Positions 1 to 11,752 of a stretch of DNA of 64,000 bases are shown piece after piece. Source of the stretch: Blastomyces gilchristii SLH14081 (lineage: Eukaryota > Ascomycota > Eurotiomycetes > Onygenales > Ajellomycetaceae); assembly GCF_000003855.2 (NCBI RefSeq), contig NW_003101671.1, positions 1,626,799 to 1,690,798 of the forward strand, in the 5' to 3' direction. The position numbers and the translations under genes were made by a program. Numbering within the stretch: position 1 is the first letter of the stretch; every line of letters begins with the position of its first letter. The notes beneath the pieces are model-generated. The model saw only the letters and a list, made by a program, of their open reading frames with translations, had not been told where the DNA came from and did not search any database.

Positions 1-159
1 ATTTAATCTAAGATTTGATATCATGTCTGACTCTGATAATTCTGATGAGTGATATTATAGATAAAGAAAAATGAGTTTGATACTATACAGCTCATAAATA
101 TCTATAATGAAAAGTCATTGAAGAAAAATAACAATATCTGAACAATTGATAGAGAATTT
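1..159 (+). mobile_element. 5' piece of an older LINE copy, interrupted at 159
   Basis: This stretch aligns base by base with the endonuclease part of the LINE at about 3784-3940 (same run from 'atttaatct' through 'aacaatatctg'). The match stops at about 159 and resumes at 7835, so this is the left part of a LINE copy split by the 160-7834 element. It continues to the left of the window. It is AT-rich and free of CpG, like the other LINE copies. Confidence 0.8.
147..159. repeat. Left 13-bp target site duplication of the nested LINE
   Basis: TGATAGAGAATTT occurs here and again at 7835-7847, exactly at the two ends of the inserted element. In the uninterrupted LINE (3930 onward) the corresponding sequence occurs once, which supports a target duplication made by insertion. 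The first T could instead belong to the AAT tail, giving 12 bp. Confidence 0.75.
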
Positions 160-860
160 TCTCAGAGAATATCACCGCTCCACCACGAACTCGCTCGATT
201 TTTCGAATAAGAACCCGCCGATAGATCCATCGAAAAGCCCTCGATCATACGAGCATTTTGACCCCATCGCCGACCGCATACCCCGTGTGGTGGTGGAGTT
301 ATCCAGCCAAACGTGAACCAGACGTCGTTCGAAACTCCTGTGTGGGATTATCCCCCATTCTCCCCTACCACACCACAACCCCGGGCCAAATTGCCATACA
401 AATTGTAAGGTGAAGAGACCTAGCCATATGCACCAATCTTCTCGATTTTGGAAGATCCCCGATCTGTAGTTGTGAAGATATCTGAGGAGCGACCTCCGCG
501 AAAACCCTGTTCATCTTTGATGTTCCAAAACACCAACGCCAAGTCCCACCCTCGTACCGCCCTTCCTAATCTGGCCCATCCCCGGCAGAAAAATACAAAA
601 AGATACCTCAGCGGTAATATCAAGCACATAACCAACAGTCACTTCTGAAGTGCAACCTCCGCGGTCTGTCTTCAGTGTATCTAGACATCAATGCCAAGTC
701 TCACCCTCGTACCATCCCTCTCAATCTGGCTCATCCCCGACAGAAAAGTACAAAAAGATACCTCAGCAACTGTACTCAATACATAATCGGCAGACATGAC
801 AACTATAAAATCAGTATATTCCAAGATCTGACTGAGCCTTTGATCCCTGCACAGTGAGAT
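160..860 (+). other. GC-richer 5' terminal segment of the LINE (probable 5' UTR/promoter)
   Basis: About 700 bp with normal CpG content between CpG-free flanks. It holds an imperfect direct duplication of about 110 bp with a period of about 157 bp: a block starting near 536 ('aacgccaagtcccaccctcg') recurs near 691 ('aatgccaagtctcaccctcg'), differing mostly by C/T and G/A changes. The short ORFs here (448-648, 675-857, 420-635) only mirror this duplication. Its place just inside the left target duplication makes it the 5' end of the LINE; a separate captured fragment is the alternative. Confidence 0.55.
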
Positions 861-888
861 ATATTAAATCTAGTTTTAATATCTCAAT
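857..888. repeat. Short imperfect palindrome (GAGATAT...ATATCTC)
   Basis: TGAGATAT and ATATCTCA arms around a TAAATCTAG core, placed right where the CpG-rich segment changes to AT-rich leader DNA. No known function; it may form a small hairpin. Confidence 0.4.
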
Positions 889-1696
889 ATTCAATAGATT
901 CTGCAAGAGATTGAGAACAGCAATACTAGATCTCTATTGAATTTGAGAATTATCTCTATATTGATATAATCATTGACAAAGTCTTCTATTTTAAGATATA
1001 AATAACCAGTTCCTCTACATCCTGCTGACAATATTTATATTATTATATAGAAACAGACTTATATTCTCTATAATATCAAGACTCTGAAGAGAGAAAGTCT
1101 TGATAGAGAATATATAGTAGTGTATATCTTAGCAGTTTCTATCTCATTCTTCTGCAGCAGTTAATGCAATAAAAAAAAGATCTTAGAAATAGTTTTTTAC
1201 TTCTCTTGAAAAAGTAAGATGTTTTTCTCTGAGTTTTACACAATATTCTTACAAAGAATTAAAAACAGAGTTGTTTTCTGTCATAATTTTATATTCTTTT
1301 AAGTAAGAATTACTTTTTCAGTGACTGAAGAGCTTTCATTAATACTTAATTCTCTTTTACACTCTTTATTGACTGATTTGAGTTGTATACTTGTTATATG
1401 AGAAGAATTGAATGATTTAGAATAAAATTGAATAGTTTTAATCAATTTCTCTGTAAAAAATTAACTTATTTTTTATCAGTTTTTCTCTTAAAAACTGTCA
1501 TATCATCTGATTTATTATCAATTGATATCATACTTTTTCTCACTGTATTTCAAGAAAGAGTTTGTAAAGATTTTATTGATTTATCTTAAAAATCACTTTT
1601 AGTTTATTAGATTCTCTTCAAAAATCTAACCTAGTTACTGAACTAGTGTGAAAAAAATCAGGTGTTTTATACATAAAAGTCTTTCATTCTTCTTTT

Positions 1697-1882
1697 GAAA
1701 CAGTTTGATCAACTTTTCAATTGAAAATAGACTAATAAATCTCTCAACTGAAACAGTCTGACCAACTTTTCATTTGAAAATAGATTAATAAATCTCTTAA
1801 TTGAAACAGTCTGATCAACTTTTCATTTGAAAATAGACTGATAAATCTCACAATTGAAACAGTCTGATCAACTTTTCATTCA
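1697..1882 (+). repeat. 53-bp tandem repeats upstream of LINE ORF1
   Basis: Units starting 'gaaacagt(t/c)tga' begin at 1697, 1750, 1803 and 1856, exactly 53 bp apart. Three are complete and the fourth is cut where ORF1 begins (ATG at 1892). Units differ by a few transitions. Tandem monomers directly before ORF1 resemble the promoter monomers of some LINEs, for example rodent L1; the promoter role is inference. Confidence 0.85.
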
Positions 1883-1891
1883 GTGAGTAAA

Positions 1892-3361
1892 ATGAGTTCA
1901 AGAGTACACTCAGTTGATGTGGAAAAAGATGTTTTCCCAGATGCTGTTTCTGAGATTGAAATTCTAAAGAGAAGAAAGAAGGAAGAAATAAAGAAACAAC
2001 AGATTCTTGAAATACAGGAACTGAAAAAAGCAAGTAAAATTCTTGAAAAACAGTGTCTGAGTGAGAAGAATGAAGAAGTTCTGTTAATTCTTCATACTCA
2101 GGCTAGACAACTACAAGAAGTGATCAAGTTCAAACTTGGAATTTCAAACACAATTCAAAAAACATTGAAATCTTTCAGTACAGTCACTGACTCTTTTTCA
2201 TCTTCTACTTCTTCATCTTCTTCTTCAAATCAGAAGAAAATATATACTCAAGTAGCAGAATCTGCTATCTTCAAACCTGCTAGTTCAAAATCTGCTCAAA
2301 ATTCTGAGAAAACTGAGAAGAATATTACTCAGATCTCTGTTCATAGAAAGGAAAAAAAAGAAATGCAAAAAGAGAAGAACTTTCAAATCTTCAGAAATAG
2401 AAGACTTATTCTCAAAGTCTCAAATCAGAAGAGCTTACAAAAAAACAAGCTAAACTCAAATCTTATTTTCAGAATTAGAAATAAAATTAATCAGTAGTTC
2501 TTTTCTCAGTTAATGACTGATATTAAAGTTCAAAAACCAGTTATAACTTCAATTGAGCTATCTTTCTGTGAAAATTCTATTATTTTGACTACAATGCCTG
2601 AATTTAGTGCAGAATTCCTTATTCAGAATAAGAATCTCTGAAAATCAGCAATAGAATCTCTACTGAATACAACAATTCTATCTGAAAGAGATGAAAAGTG
2701 AGACAAATTCATTCTTTATAATATTCCAGTTGAAATTTTTGACTGTGAGAAAGAAATACTACTTCTTAAAAATGAATTAGAAGAATACAATTCTATTCAA
2801 CTGAGAAAAGAGCCTGTATAACTTAATTCAATTGAGTTCAGACAGAGTAGAAGAAATGTCTCTGTTCTAGTGTATATAAAGACACTTGAACAATCAAGAA
2901 TCTCTGAAGTAAGAGTAGCAGATTTGAAAATGAGAGTTCATGAATACAAAGATTCAAGAATGAATCTCAAAGCTCAAACACAGTATTTAAACTGTCAAAG
3001 ATATGAACACTTTGCAATCTCTTATTTCAGAGACTCAAAATGTGCATTCTGTGCTAGAGATCATAAAACTAGTGAGCATAAATGTGAAACATGCTTAAAA
3101 AGAGATGAAATATATCAATATACTCTGCTTAAGTGCTTCAATTGTAAAGAAAAACATGCATCTAACTCAAAAGAATATGTATTTACTCCAAGAACTCAGA
3201 AGAACTGGAGAAAAGATGAAGCTCAAAGTGAATCTAAAACTGAAGAGAAAAGTCAAGCTAGTAAATTCACAACTGCAAACTTAAAAAGAAGAAACTCTCA
3301 ACTATCTAGATCTTCAAACTTCAATTCTTCAGCTAAATGTAAACAGAATTTGAATTCTTAA
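1892..3361 (+). pseudogene. LINE ORF1 (gag-like, nucleic acid-binding), stop-riddled
   Basis: The frame runs from ATG 1892 to the TAA ending at 3361. The first 200 codons are open, lysine- and glutamate-rich and probably coiled coil, followed by a serine run. Stops then interrupt the frame from 2495 until it reopens at 2870. The C-terminal part has clustered cysteines and histidines (CQRYEHFAIS..., CAFCARDHKTSEHKC, CETCLKRDE, CFNCKEKHASNSKEYVF), which are zinc-knuckle-like motifs typical of LINE ORF1 and gag proteins that bind RNA. TAG/TGA/TAA appear where CAG, TGG or CAA are expected. A GTG lies in frame at 1883, but the ATG at 1892 is the natural start. Confidence 0.75.
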
Positions 3362-3564
3362 ACATCTGTTAAGATTAGAGAATTGAGAAATGACTCTGAT
3401 AATAAACTAGATAGAATGCAAGCAGTTGAGATTCCTGTATTTCAAAATAGTTATAATCTACTATCTGATGATAGTGATTAGATTCTACTATATCTTCACT
3501 CTCTTTTAGTATGAATATACAACAAAAATAACAAAAAAAGTTTAAAAACTCTTCAAAAATCATA

Positions 3565-6500
3565 TTTATTCAAAACAATGTGAATAGAAACTCAAATTGT
3601 ATTTATTCTTATCTTCAGATTGTATTTGAATAAAAAGTTGACTTTATACTTCTTCAAGAATCAAACCTTGATACTGAGTAAAAGTATATCATTTCTCATT
3701 CAAGCTATTACTGCTTTCTTTCTGAAAAATCTGAGATAAAATCAAGAGTAGCAATCTATGAGAGACAAAGATCAAGATATCAATTTAATCTGAGATTTGA
3801 TATCATATCTGACTCTGACATTCTAGTGAGTGACATTATAGATAAAGATAATGAGTTTGATACTATTTAACTTATAAATATCTATAATGAAAAATCATTG
3901 AAAGAAAACAACAATATCTGAATAATTAATAGAGGATTTTTGAATATAACTTCTTTAAAAAACTCTATAATTGCAGGAGACTTCAATGCACATCATCTCT
4001 GATAGAACTCAGAGTGCACAAGAGCAGTAAGAGTAGATAAACTGGTTGAATGAACTTTTAAGCATTCAATAGATTTAGTTAACAAGTCTGATCAACAAAT
4101 ATTCTTTAGAAAAGGCATGAAACAGAAATCTATTATAGATCTAACTTTCATGTCACAAAATCTAATTGAAAAAAGACTTATAAACTGATTTATTGATTCA
4201 AATGAAACCTCAGGATCAGATCATAAGATCATTCAATTTGATATTGAACTGAGTAAAGAATAAAGAAGTGAAAATCCTCTTCTCTCTAATCAGTATAACT
4301 TTGAAAAAGCTGATTGAAAAGCAGTTGAAGAAAGAGTAAAACAGCTGAAATCTGAAAGACAGAGTAAGCTCTATTTGAATTAAAGTCAAGATATCTCAAA
4401 TGAAATGCTTGAGAATAGAGCAAAGTTGATTACATCTATTCTTCTAACAAGTATTGAAGAAAATATTTCAAAGAAAAAGTCTTCTAAGTATTTCAAATCT
4501 TGATGGAATAAGAATATCACTTCTAAAAGAAAGCAATTAGTCACTGCTAAGAGAGTTTGAAAGAATCACTTAATATCTGATGAAGAGTTCAAAGCTATTC
4601 AAAATGAATATTTTTCAGATATTAAAAAAGTCAAAGCAGATTGCTGGAACAAATTTCTTGAAGAAACATAAGAAAAAGAAGTTTTTAAAGCCTTCAACTA
4701 TACTAAAACAAGAAGTGTAGCAAAGCTTTCAACCTTAGAATATGAATTTCAGAATGAATTATATACAGCAAACTCTTTTGAGGAAAAATGTCAAGCTTTT
4801 ATGAGAATTCTCTTTTAAAACTCATTACATTTAGAAGAGAAGAATATGTCATTTCATGAATATATTGATGAAAATAACTGGGAATGGACTGAGCTTATAT
4901 ATGATGAACTAGAGTCAGCAATATTCTCAAGTTCAATTAAAACTGCTGCAGGGCCTGATTCAATTAATCACTCAATTATTCAAAACACATATTTCTACTT
5001 GAAGAATGAATATTTTGAGCTCTTTTTCAATCTCTTAAAAAATAATTATCATTCTGAATACTGAAGAGAAGCTACTGGAGTAATTCTTACAAAATCTAAT
5101 AGAAAGACTTTAATTCCTAAGTCATATAGAGTAATATCTCTGTTGAACTATTTGAGAAAAATTCTAGCAAAGATAATAGCTACTAGATTATCTTTTATAA
5201 GCTCTATTAGTGATTCTCTTCTATTTAATGAATAAATAAGAGATAGAAAACAATGTTCTGTAATTGATACTGTTCTCTCAGTTATTCATGATATTTAAGT
5301 AGCAAAGCATGAAGGCCTGGTCTCAACTGCAGTTTTTATTGATATAAAAGATGCATTTAATCATGTGTCAAAGTCTAAGATGATTCAAACTTTGAAGATG
5401 TTAAAACTGTCATTTTCTCTAATAAAATGAGTCAATTGTTTCATGGCTAAAAGAATTATACAACTATTCTTTGATGGAAGAAAACAAGATAAAACTGAGA
5501 TAAGAATAGAAGTATTATAAGAATCTTTAATCTCATCTGTTTTATTTGCAATATACACTGCATATCTATTCAAGAATAGAGAGATGAAAGTAGTGAGATC
5601 TTCAAGTTATGTAGATGATATTGGTCTACTCTACAGTTCAAAGACAATAAAAGAGAATTTAGAAGTAATTGAGAAAGCAGTAAAGAAAATCTTTGTTAGA
5701 GCAGATATCAATCTAATTCAATTTAATATGAATAAAACTGAGCTAATTCACTTTTTTTCCAGATTTAATGAGAAAGAACTAAGTCTAACTCTTCTAAATA
5801 AAGAGATTAAACCCAGTTTGAATGTCAAATGACTAGAAGTATGGTTAAACTCTAAGTTGAATTTTAAATATCATATTCAATAAAGAATTATCAAGACAGA
5901 GAGACTACTGAATAGTATAATCAGACTATTAAATACTGAGAGAGATCTATCTTTTCAGACTATGAGACAGTTATACATAGTCTATATTATCTCAGTAGCT
6001 AATTATGAAGTTCAAGTTTGATGAAACAATCAAGATCACTTCACTGAACTATTTCAAAGTCTATAAAACAGAGCTTTGAGAAGAATTCTGAGAGTATTTA
6101 AGTCATCTTCTATTAAAGCAATGGAAATTGAAGCTTCAATTCCATCTCCTGCTATTCAATTTGAAAAGGCCTGTATAAACTATGCTCTGAGAGTCATGAA
6201 GATGAGCTCAAATCACATAATCAGAGAAAGAGTCTCTTCTTCATTTTCATTAGTTAACTCAGGAAATGAACTGGATTGAAATAGATTTCTTGATTGAAAT
6301 GAGAATAATACTTTAAAGAAAATGCCCTCTCAACTGTATAGACTATATTCACTTATTAAGAATCAATTTTCTTCATTAAATGTTGAGAAAATTGATCATG
6401 AGAAGATATCTCTCTGAAGAGAAAAGCTGGAATCTCTCATAGACTTATAAATAAGTGAACTATCTAAGAAGAGAGAATATGAACAGCATTTGAAGAAGAT

Positions 6501-7455
6501 CTCTACAATTAATATAAAAGACTCTATTCTGATCTACTCAGATGGCTCAAAAAATGAGAATTTAAATAGATTAGATGCAGGCATTGCTTATACTGAAGAT
6601 AATATTAATTTTATCTCAGATTTGTGAAATTTAGGCTGTGAATCTGAAGTCTTTGATGCTGAACTATTTGCAATAGTGAAAGCTTTCAAACTCATTGAAA
6701 TAAAATCTCATAAAAGAGAAAATGATTTGAAAGAGATATGAATATTCTCTAATAGTCAAGCTGCTTTAAAAAGACTTAGAAATAGTCAGATTCATAATGA
6801 TCAAATGAATCTTGAACTGATTTTAAACTCTGTTTTGAGAATTCAAAAGAGAAGAATATTAAAACTGATAATTCATCTGCATTGAGTTCCTGCTCATATG
6901 AATATTCATGGCAATGAATTGGCTGATTCAGCTGTAAAAAAGGGTGCAGAATTAAGCAGATCTATTCAAAAAACAGTGTTCTGGTCTTTCATAAAGAGAA
7001 AGATAAAAGAATCTTGTTTAAACAAGTGAAATGAAAGCTGGCAGAAACAAAAGAAGAGTATACATTATTCAAGATTTGAGATAAAATCAAAGTGAAAATC
7101 TTGTTCAATTAAATGTAAAAAGAAAATATTCTCATCTATAATTCAGCTGAAACTAGAACATGATTATTTCAAATCTTATATATAAAGATTTGATGATAGA
7201 TTTGATTCAACAGAGTGCTCATTCTGCAATATGAATGAAAATTCTAAGTATATTGTAATACATTGTGCATTATACAATAGTCTCAGAGTCAGATTAAAGA
7301 AAAAGTATGATTTAAATCAATTAAATATGAGGTTCTTATTCTCAACTGAGACAGGAACTAAATACTTAATAGACTTTCTATCAGAAACTAGAGCAGCTAC
7401 AAGAAAATGACTGAATTCAGAAGTATCTGAATATGAAGAGGTGGAAATTGACTAG
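3565..7455 (+). pseudogene. LINE ORF2 (endonuclease-reverse transcriptase-RNase H), stop-riddled
   Basis: About 1,297 codons lie in one frame with no frameshift but dozens of stops. Visible landmarks: FILLQES at about 3640 and GDFNAHH at 3976, then SGSDHKII near 4213 (apurinic endonuclease-like domain); AGPDSINHSII at 4950, SYRVISLLN at 5120 and SYVDDIGLLYSSK at 5604 (reverse transcriptase catalytic aspartates present); IYSDGSKNENL near 6535, an acidic CESEVFDAELFAI near 6640, and HMNIHGNELADSAVKKG near 6897 (RNase H); CSFCNMNENSKYIVIHC near 7220 (zinc knuckle). Stops fall on Trp (TGA) and Gln (TAA, TAG) sites, for example in the position after the endonuclease HHL. The end at 7455 is approximate because that TAG may itself be a mutation. 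Confidence 0.85.
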
Positions 7456-7814
7456 ATATAGTCTGTTAAAACAGCTATATATTATCTTTTAATAATTTTG
7501 TTTTATTATAGTCTCTCTTTACTGTACTTGTTTTCTTCTGTTCTTTTCTCTATCTATTTAATGTGTCTATCTTTAAGACTATGTTCTCTTTTCTTTTGTC
7601 ATAATATTTTCAAATGATTTCAAACTATCAGAAGGTGTTGAAATACTGCAATTTGTAAACAGTTTTTGTATTCTGAGCTGAAATTTTCTGATTTTGCATA
7701 TTTGAAATTGATAAATGTATAATAGTTGACTCTATAGATATAGGAAAAACCCTGAGAAATAAAGATTCTCAGGTAGATGTCATAGTCTCTGACTGCATAC
7801 ATCTATAATTGAAG

Positions 7815-7834
7815 AATAATAATAATAATAATAA
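7815..7834 (+). repeat. (AAT)n tail of the nested LINE
   Basis: After 'ctataattgaag' comes a run of AAT triplets up to the right target duplication. The same end ('ctataattgaag' plus AAT repeats) closes the copy at 11,752 and, reversed, the copies at 14,998 and 21,338, so it is the family's 3' terminus. A short repeat tail instead of poly(A) is known for several LINE families. Confidence 0.85.
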
Positions 7835-7847
7835 TGATAGAGAATTT
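7835..7847. repeat. Right 13-bp target site duplication of the nested LINE
   Basis: TGATAGAGAATTT, identical to 147-159. The older LINE resumes at once ('ctgaacataacttt'), matching 3948 onward of the nested copy. Confidence 0.75.
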
Positions 7848-10800
7848 CTGAACATAACTTTATTAAGAAACTCTAAAATTGCAGAAGATTTCAATGCACA
7901 TTATCTCTAATGAAATTCAGAATGTAAGAGAGTAGTAAGAGCTGATAATCTGATTGAATGAATCTTTAAGCATTTAATAGATTTAGTTAATAAGTCTGAT
8001 CAACAAACATTCTTTAGAAAAGATATGAAATAGAAATCTATTATAGATCTAATCTTCATATCACAAAATCTAATGAAAAAAAGACTTGTAAACTGATTTA
8101 TTGATTCAAATGAGACATCAAAATCAGATCATAAGATTATTCAATTTGATATTGAACTGAGTGAAAAATAAATGAGTGAAAATCCTCTTCTCTCTAATCA
8201 GTTTAATTTTGAAAAAGCTGATTGAAAAGCAGTTGAAGAAAGTATAAAACTGTTAAAATCTGAAAGATAGAGTAAGCTATATTGAAATTCTGATCAAGAT
8301 ATCTCAAATGAAATGCTTAAGAATAGAGTGAAGCTCATTACATCTATTATTCTAATAAGTGTTAGAGATAATATTTCAAAGAGAAAATCTTCTAAGTATT
8401 CAAAACCTTGATGAAATGAGAATATCTCATCTAAAAGAAAAGAATTAGCTATTACTAGAAGAGATTGAAAGAATGATGTAATATCTGATGAAGAGTTCAA
8501 AGCTGTAAGAAATGAATATTTTTCAGATATTAAAAGAACTAAAACAGACTGCTGAAATAAATTTCTTGAAGAAGTATAAGAAAAGAAAGTTTTTAAAGCT
8601 TTTAACTATACTAAAACAAGAAGTGTAGCAAAACTTCCAGCCTTAGAATATGAGTTTCAGAATGAATCATATACAGTAAACTCTTTCAAGAAAAAATATC
8701 AAGCTTTTATAAGAATTTCTCTTTCAGAACTTATCAGATTTAGATTCAGAGAAAGAGAATATATCACTTCTTAACTACATTGATGAAAATGACTGAGAAT
8801 GGCCTGATCTTGCATAAGATGAATTAGAGTCAGCTATCTTCTCAAGTTCTGTTAAAACTGCTGCAGGGCCTGATTCAATTAATCACTTAATTATTCAAAA
8901 TACATATTTCTACTTAATGAATGAATATTTTAAGCTCTTTTTCAATCTCTTGAAAAATGAATATCATTCTGAATGCTGAAGAGAAGCCACTGAAGTGATT
9001 CTTATAAAGTTTAATAGAAAAACTTCAATTTCTAAGTTATATAGAGTAATATCTCTATTAAACTGTCTAGAAAAGGTTTTGAAAAAGATAATAACTACTT
9101 AACTATCTTTTATAAGCTCTATTAATAGCTCTCTTTTATTCAGTGAATAAATGAGAGATAGAAAATAATATTCTGCAATTGACACTGTTCTCTCAGTTAT
9201 TTATAATATTTAAATAGCAAAGCATGAAGATCTGATCTCAACTGCAGTTTTTATTGATATAAAAGAAGCATTTAATCATATTTCAAAGTCAAAGTTAATT
9301 CAGACTTTGAAGATGTTAAAACTGTCACTTTCTCTAATAAAATGAGTTAACTGTTTTATATCTAAAAGAATCATACAACTTTTCTTTGATGAAATGAAAT
9401 AAGACAAGACTGAGATAAAAATAGAAGTGCTGTAAGAATCTTCAATCTCACTCATTTTATTTATAATATACACTGCATATCTATTCAAAGATAGAAATAT
9501 GAAAATAGAGTGATCTCTGAGTTATATAGATAATATTGATCTAGTCTACAGCTCAAAAACTATTAAAGAGAATTTAAAAGTGATTGAAAAAGCTGCAAAG
9601 AAAATCTTTGTCAGAGCAGATATCAATTAAATTCAATTTAATATAAATAAAACTGAGTTAATTTATTTCTTTTCTAAATTCAATGAGAAAGAACTATCTC
9701 TAACTCTTTTAAATAGAGAGATTAAACTCAGTTTAAATGTCAAATAATTAGAAGTATGATTAAACTTCAAGGTGAATTTTAAATATTATATTCAATAAAG
9801 AACTGTTAAGGCAGAAAGACTATTAAACAACATTATACAACTATTAAATACAGAGAGAGGTCTATTCTTCCAGGCTATGAGATAGTTATATACAGCCTGT
9901 ATTACCTCAGTAGCTGATTATGAAGTTCAAGTTTGATGAAATAACTAAGAGAATTTCACTGAACTCTTTCAAAGTTTGTAAAACAGAGTTTTGAGAAGAA
10001 TTCTGAGAGCATTCAAATTATCTTCTATTAAAGTAATGAAAATTAAAGCTTCAATTTCTTCTTCTGCTATTAGATTTGAAAAGGCCTCTATGAACTATGC
10101 TCTGAGAGTTATAAAGATAAGCTTAAATTATATAATCAGAGAAAGAGTCTCTTCTTCATTTTCATTAATTAACTCTGGAAATAAACTGAATTGAAATAGA
10201 TTTCTTGATTGAAATAAAAATAATTCTTCAAAGAAAATGTCTTCTTAACTGTACAGACTATGCTCACTGATTAAAAATCAATTTTCTTCTTTAAATGTTG
10301 AAAAAGTTGATCATGAGAAGTTATCTTTATGAAGAGAAAAGCTTGAATCTCTTATAGACTTATAAATAAGTGAACTATCTAAAGAGAAAGAATATAAACA
10401 GCATTTAAAGAGAATTTCTACAATCAATATAAAAGACTCTATTCTGATTTATTCAGATGACTTAAAAAATGAGAATTTGAATAGATTAGATGCAGACATT
10501 ACTTATACTGAAGATAATATTAATTTTATCTCAGATTTCTGAAATTTAGGCTGTGAATCTGAAGTCTTTGACACTGAACTATTTATAATAGTGAAAGCTT
10601 TCAAACTTATTAAAATAAAATCTCATAAAAGAGAAAATAGTTTGAAAGAGATATGAATATTCTCTGATAGTCAAGCTGCTTTAAAAAGACTTAGAAATAG
10701 TCAGATTTATAATAGTCAAATGAATCTTGAACTGATCTTAAACTTCATTTTAAAAATTCAAAAGAGAAGAATATCAAAGCTGATAATTCATCTGCACTGA

Positions 10801-11752
10801 GTTTCTGCTCATATGAATATTTATGATAATGAATTGACTGATTCATCTGCAAAGAAAGATTCAGAATTAAGCAGATCTATTCAAAAAATTATATTCTGAT
10901 CTTTTATAAAGAGAAAAATAAAAGAATCTTGTTTAAATAAGTGAAATGAAAGCTGGCAGAAACAAAAGAAGAGTATACATTATTCAAGACTTAAAATAAA
11001 ACCCAAGTGGAAATCTTGTTCAATTAAATGTAAAAAGAAAATATTCTCATCTATAATATAGCTGAAATTAGAACATGGCTATTTCAAATCTTATATGCAA
11101 AGATTTGATGATAGATTTGATTCAATAGAATGCTCATTCTGCAATGTACATGAGAATTCTGAGCATATTATAATGCACTGTGCATTATATAATAGTCTCA
11201 GAGTCAGATTGAAAGAGAAGTATAATCTAAATTAATTAAATATAAGATTCTTATTCTCAACTGAGACAGGAATTAAATACTTAATAGACTTTCTATCAGA
11301 AACTCAAGCAGCTACAAGAAAATGACTGAATTCAGAAATATCTGAATATGAAGAGGAGGAAATTGATCACATATAATCTGTTAAAACAGCTATATACTAT
11401 CTTTTAATAATTTGTTTTATTACAGTCTCTCTTTATTTTACTTTACTTTTTTCTTTCTATTCTTTTCTATCTATCTATTTAATGTGTCTATCTTTAAGAC
11501 TGTGTTCTCTTTTCTTTTGTCATGATATTATCAAATGATTTCAAAGTATCAGAAGATGTTAAAATACTGCAATTTGTAAACAGTTTTTGTATTCTGAGCA
11601 GGAATTTTCTGATTTTATATATCTGAAATTAGTGAATGTATAATAGTTAACTTTATAGATATAGGAAAAACCCTGAGAACTAAAAGTTCTCAGATAGATG
11701 TCATAGTCTCTGACTGTATACATCTATAATTGAAGAATAATAATAATAATAA
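7835..11752 (+). mobile_element. 3' piece of the older LINE copy (ORF2 remnant plus 3' UTR)
   Basis: Continuation of the copy seen at 1-159. It runs parallel to 3927-7834 with the same domain order: endonuclease near 7885, a polymerase core at 8860 and about 9515, RNase H near 10,440-10,860, HHCC knuckle near 11,130, then the same 3' UTR and AAT tail ending about 11,752. It is more damaged than the nested copy: the polymerase motif reads YIDN instead of YVDD, the RNase H motif has lost its glycine (SDDLKNEN), and there are more stops. More decay in the outer copy agrees with it being the older insertion. The longest open segment is only 67 codons (9991-10,194). Confidence 0.85.

Larger units (their letters stand above)
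160..7834 (+). mobile_element. Near full-length non-LTR (LINE, Tad-like) retrotransposon, RIP-degraded
   Basis: A 7.67-kb element with, in order: a GC-richer 5' end (160-860), an AT-rich leader with four 53-bp tandem repeats (1697-1882), ORF1 with cysteine knuckles (1892-3361), ORF2 with endonuclease, reverse transcriptase, RNase H and a C-terminal HHCC knuckle (3565-7455), a 3' UTR, and an (AAT)n tail. It is flanked by a 13-bp duplication (147-159, 7835-7847) inside an older copy of itself. Fungal LINEs with this domain order belong to the Tad clade; clade assignment is by layout only. Both ORFs carry many in-frame stops but stay in one frame each, so damage is by base substitution rather than indels. 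It cannot be autonomous now. Confidence 0.85.

Noticed and set aside
448..857. Two short ORFs sharing NAKSHPRT...LAHPRQK
   Set aside because: The similarity comes from the 157-bp-period DNA duplication in the LINE 5' end; no sign of protein-level selection.
1697..1882. Possible CRISPR-like array
   Set aside because: Contiguous tandem units without spacers, in a eukaryotic LINE leader.
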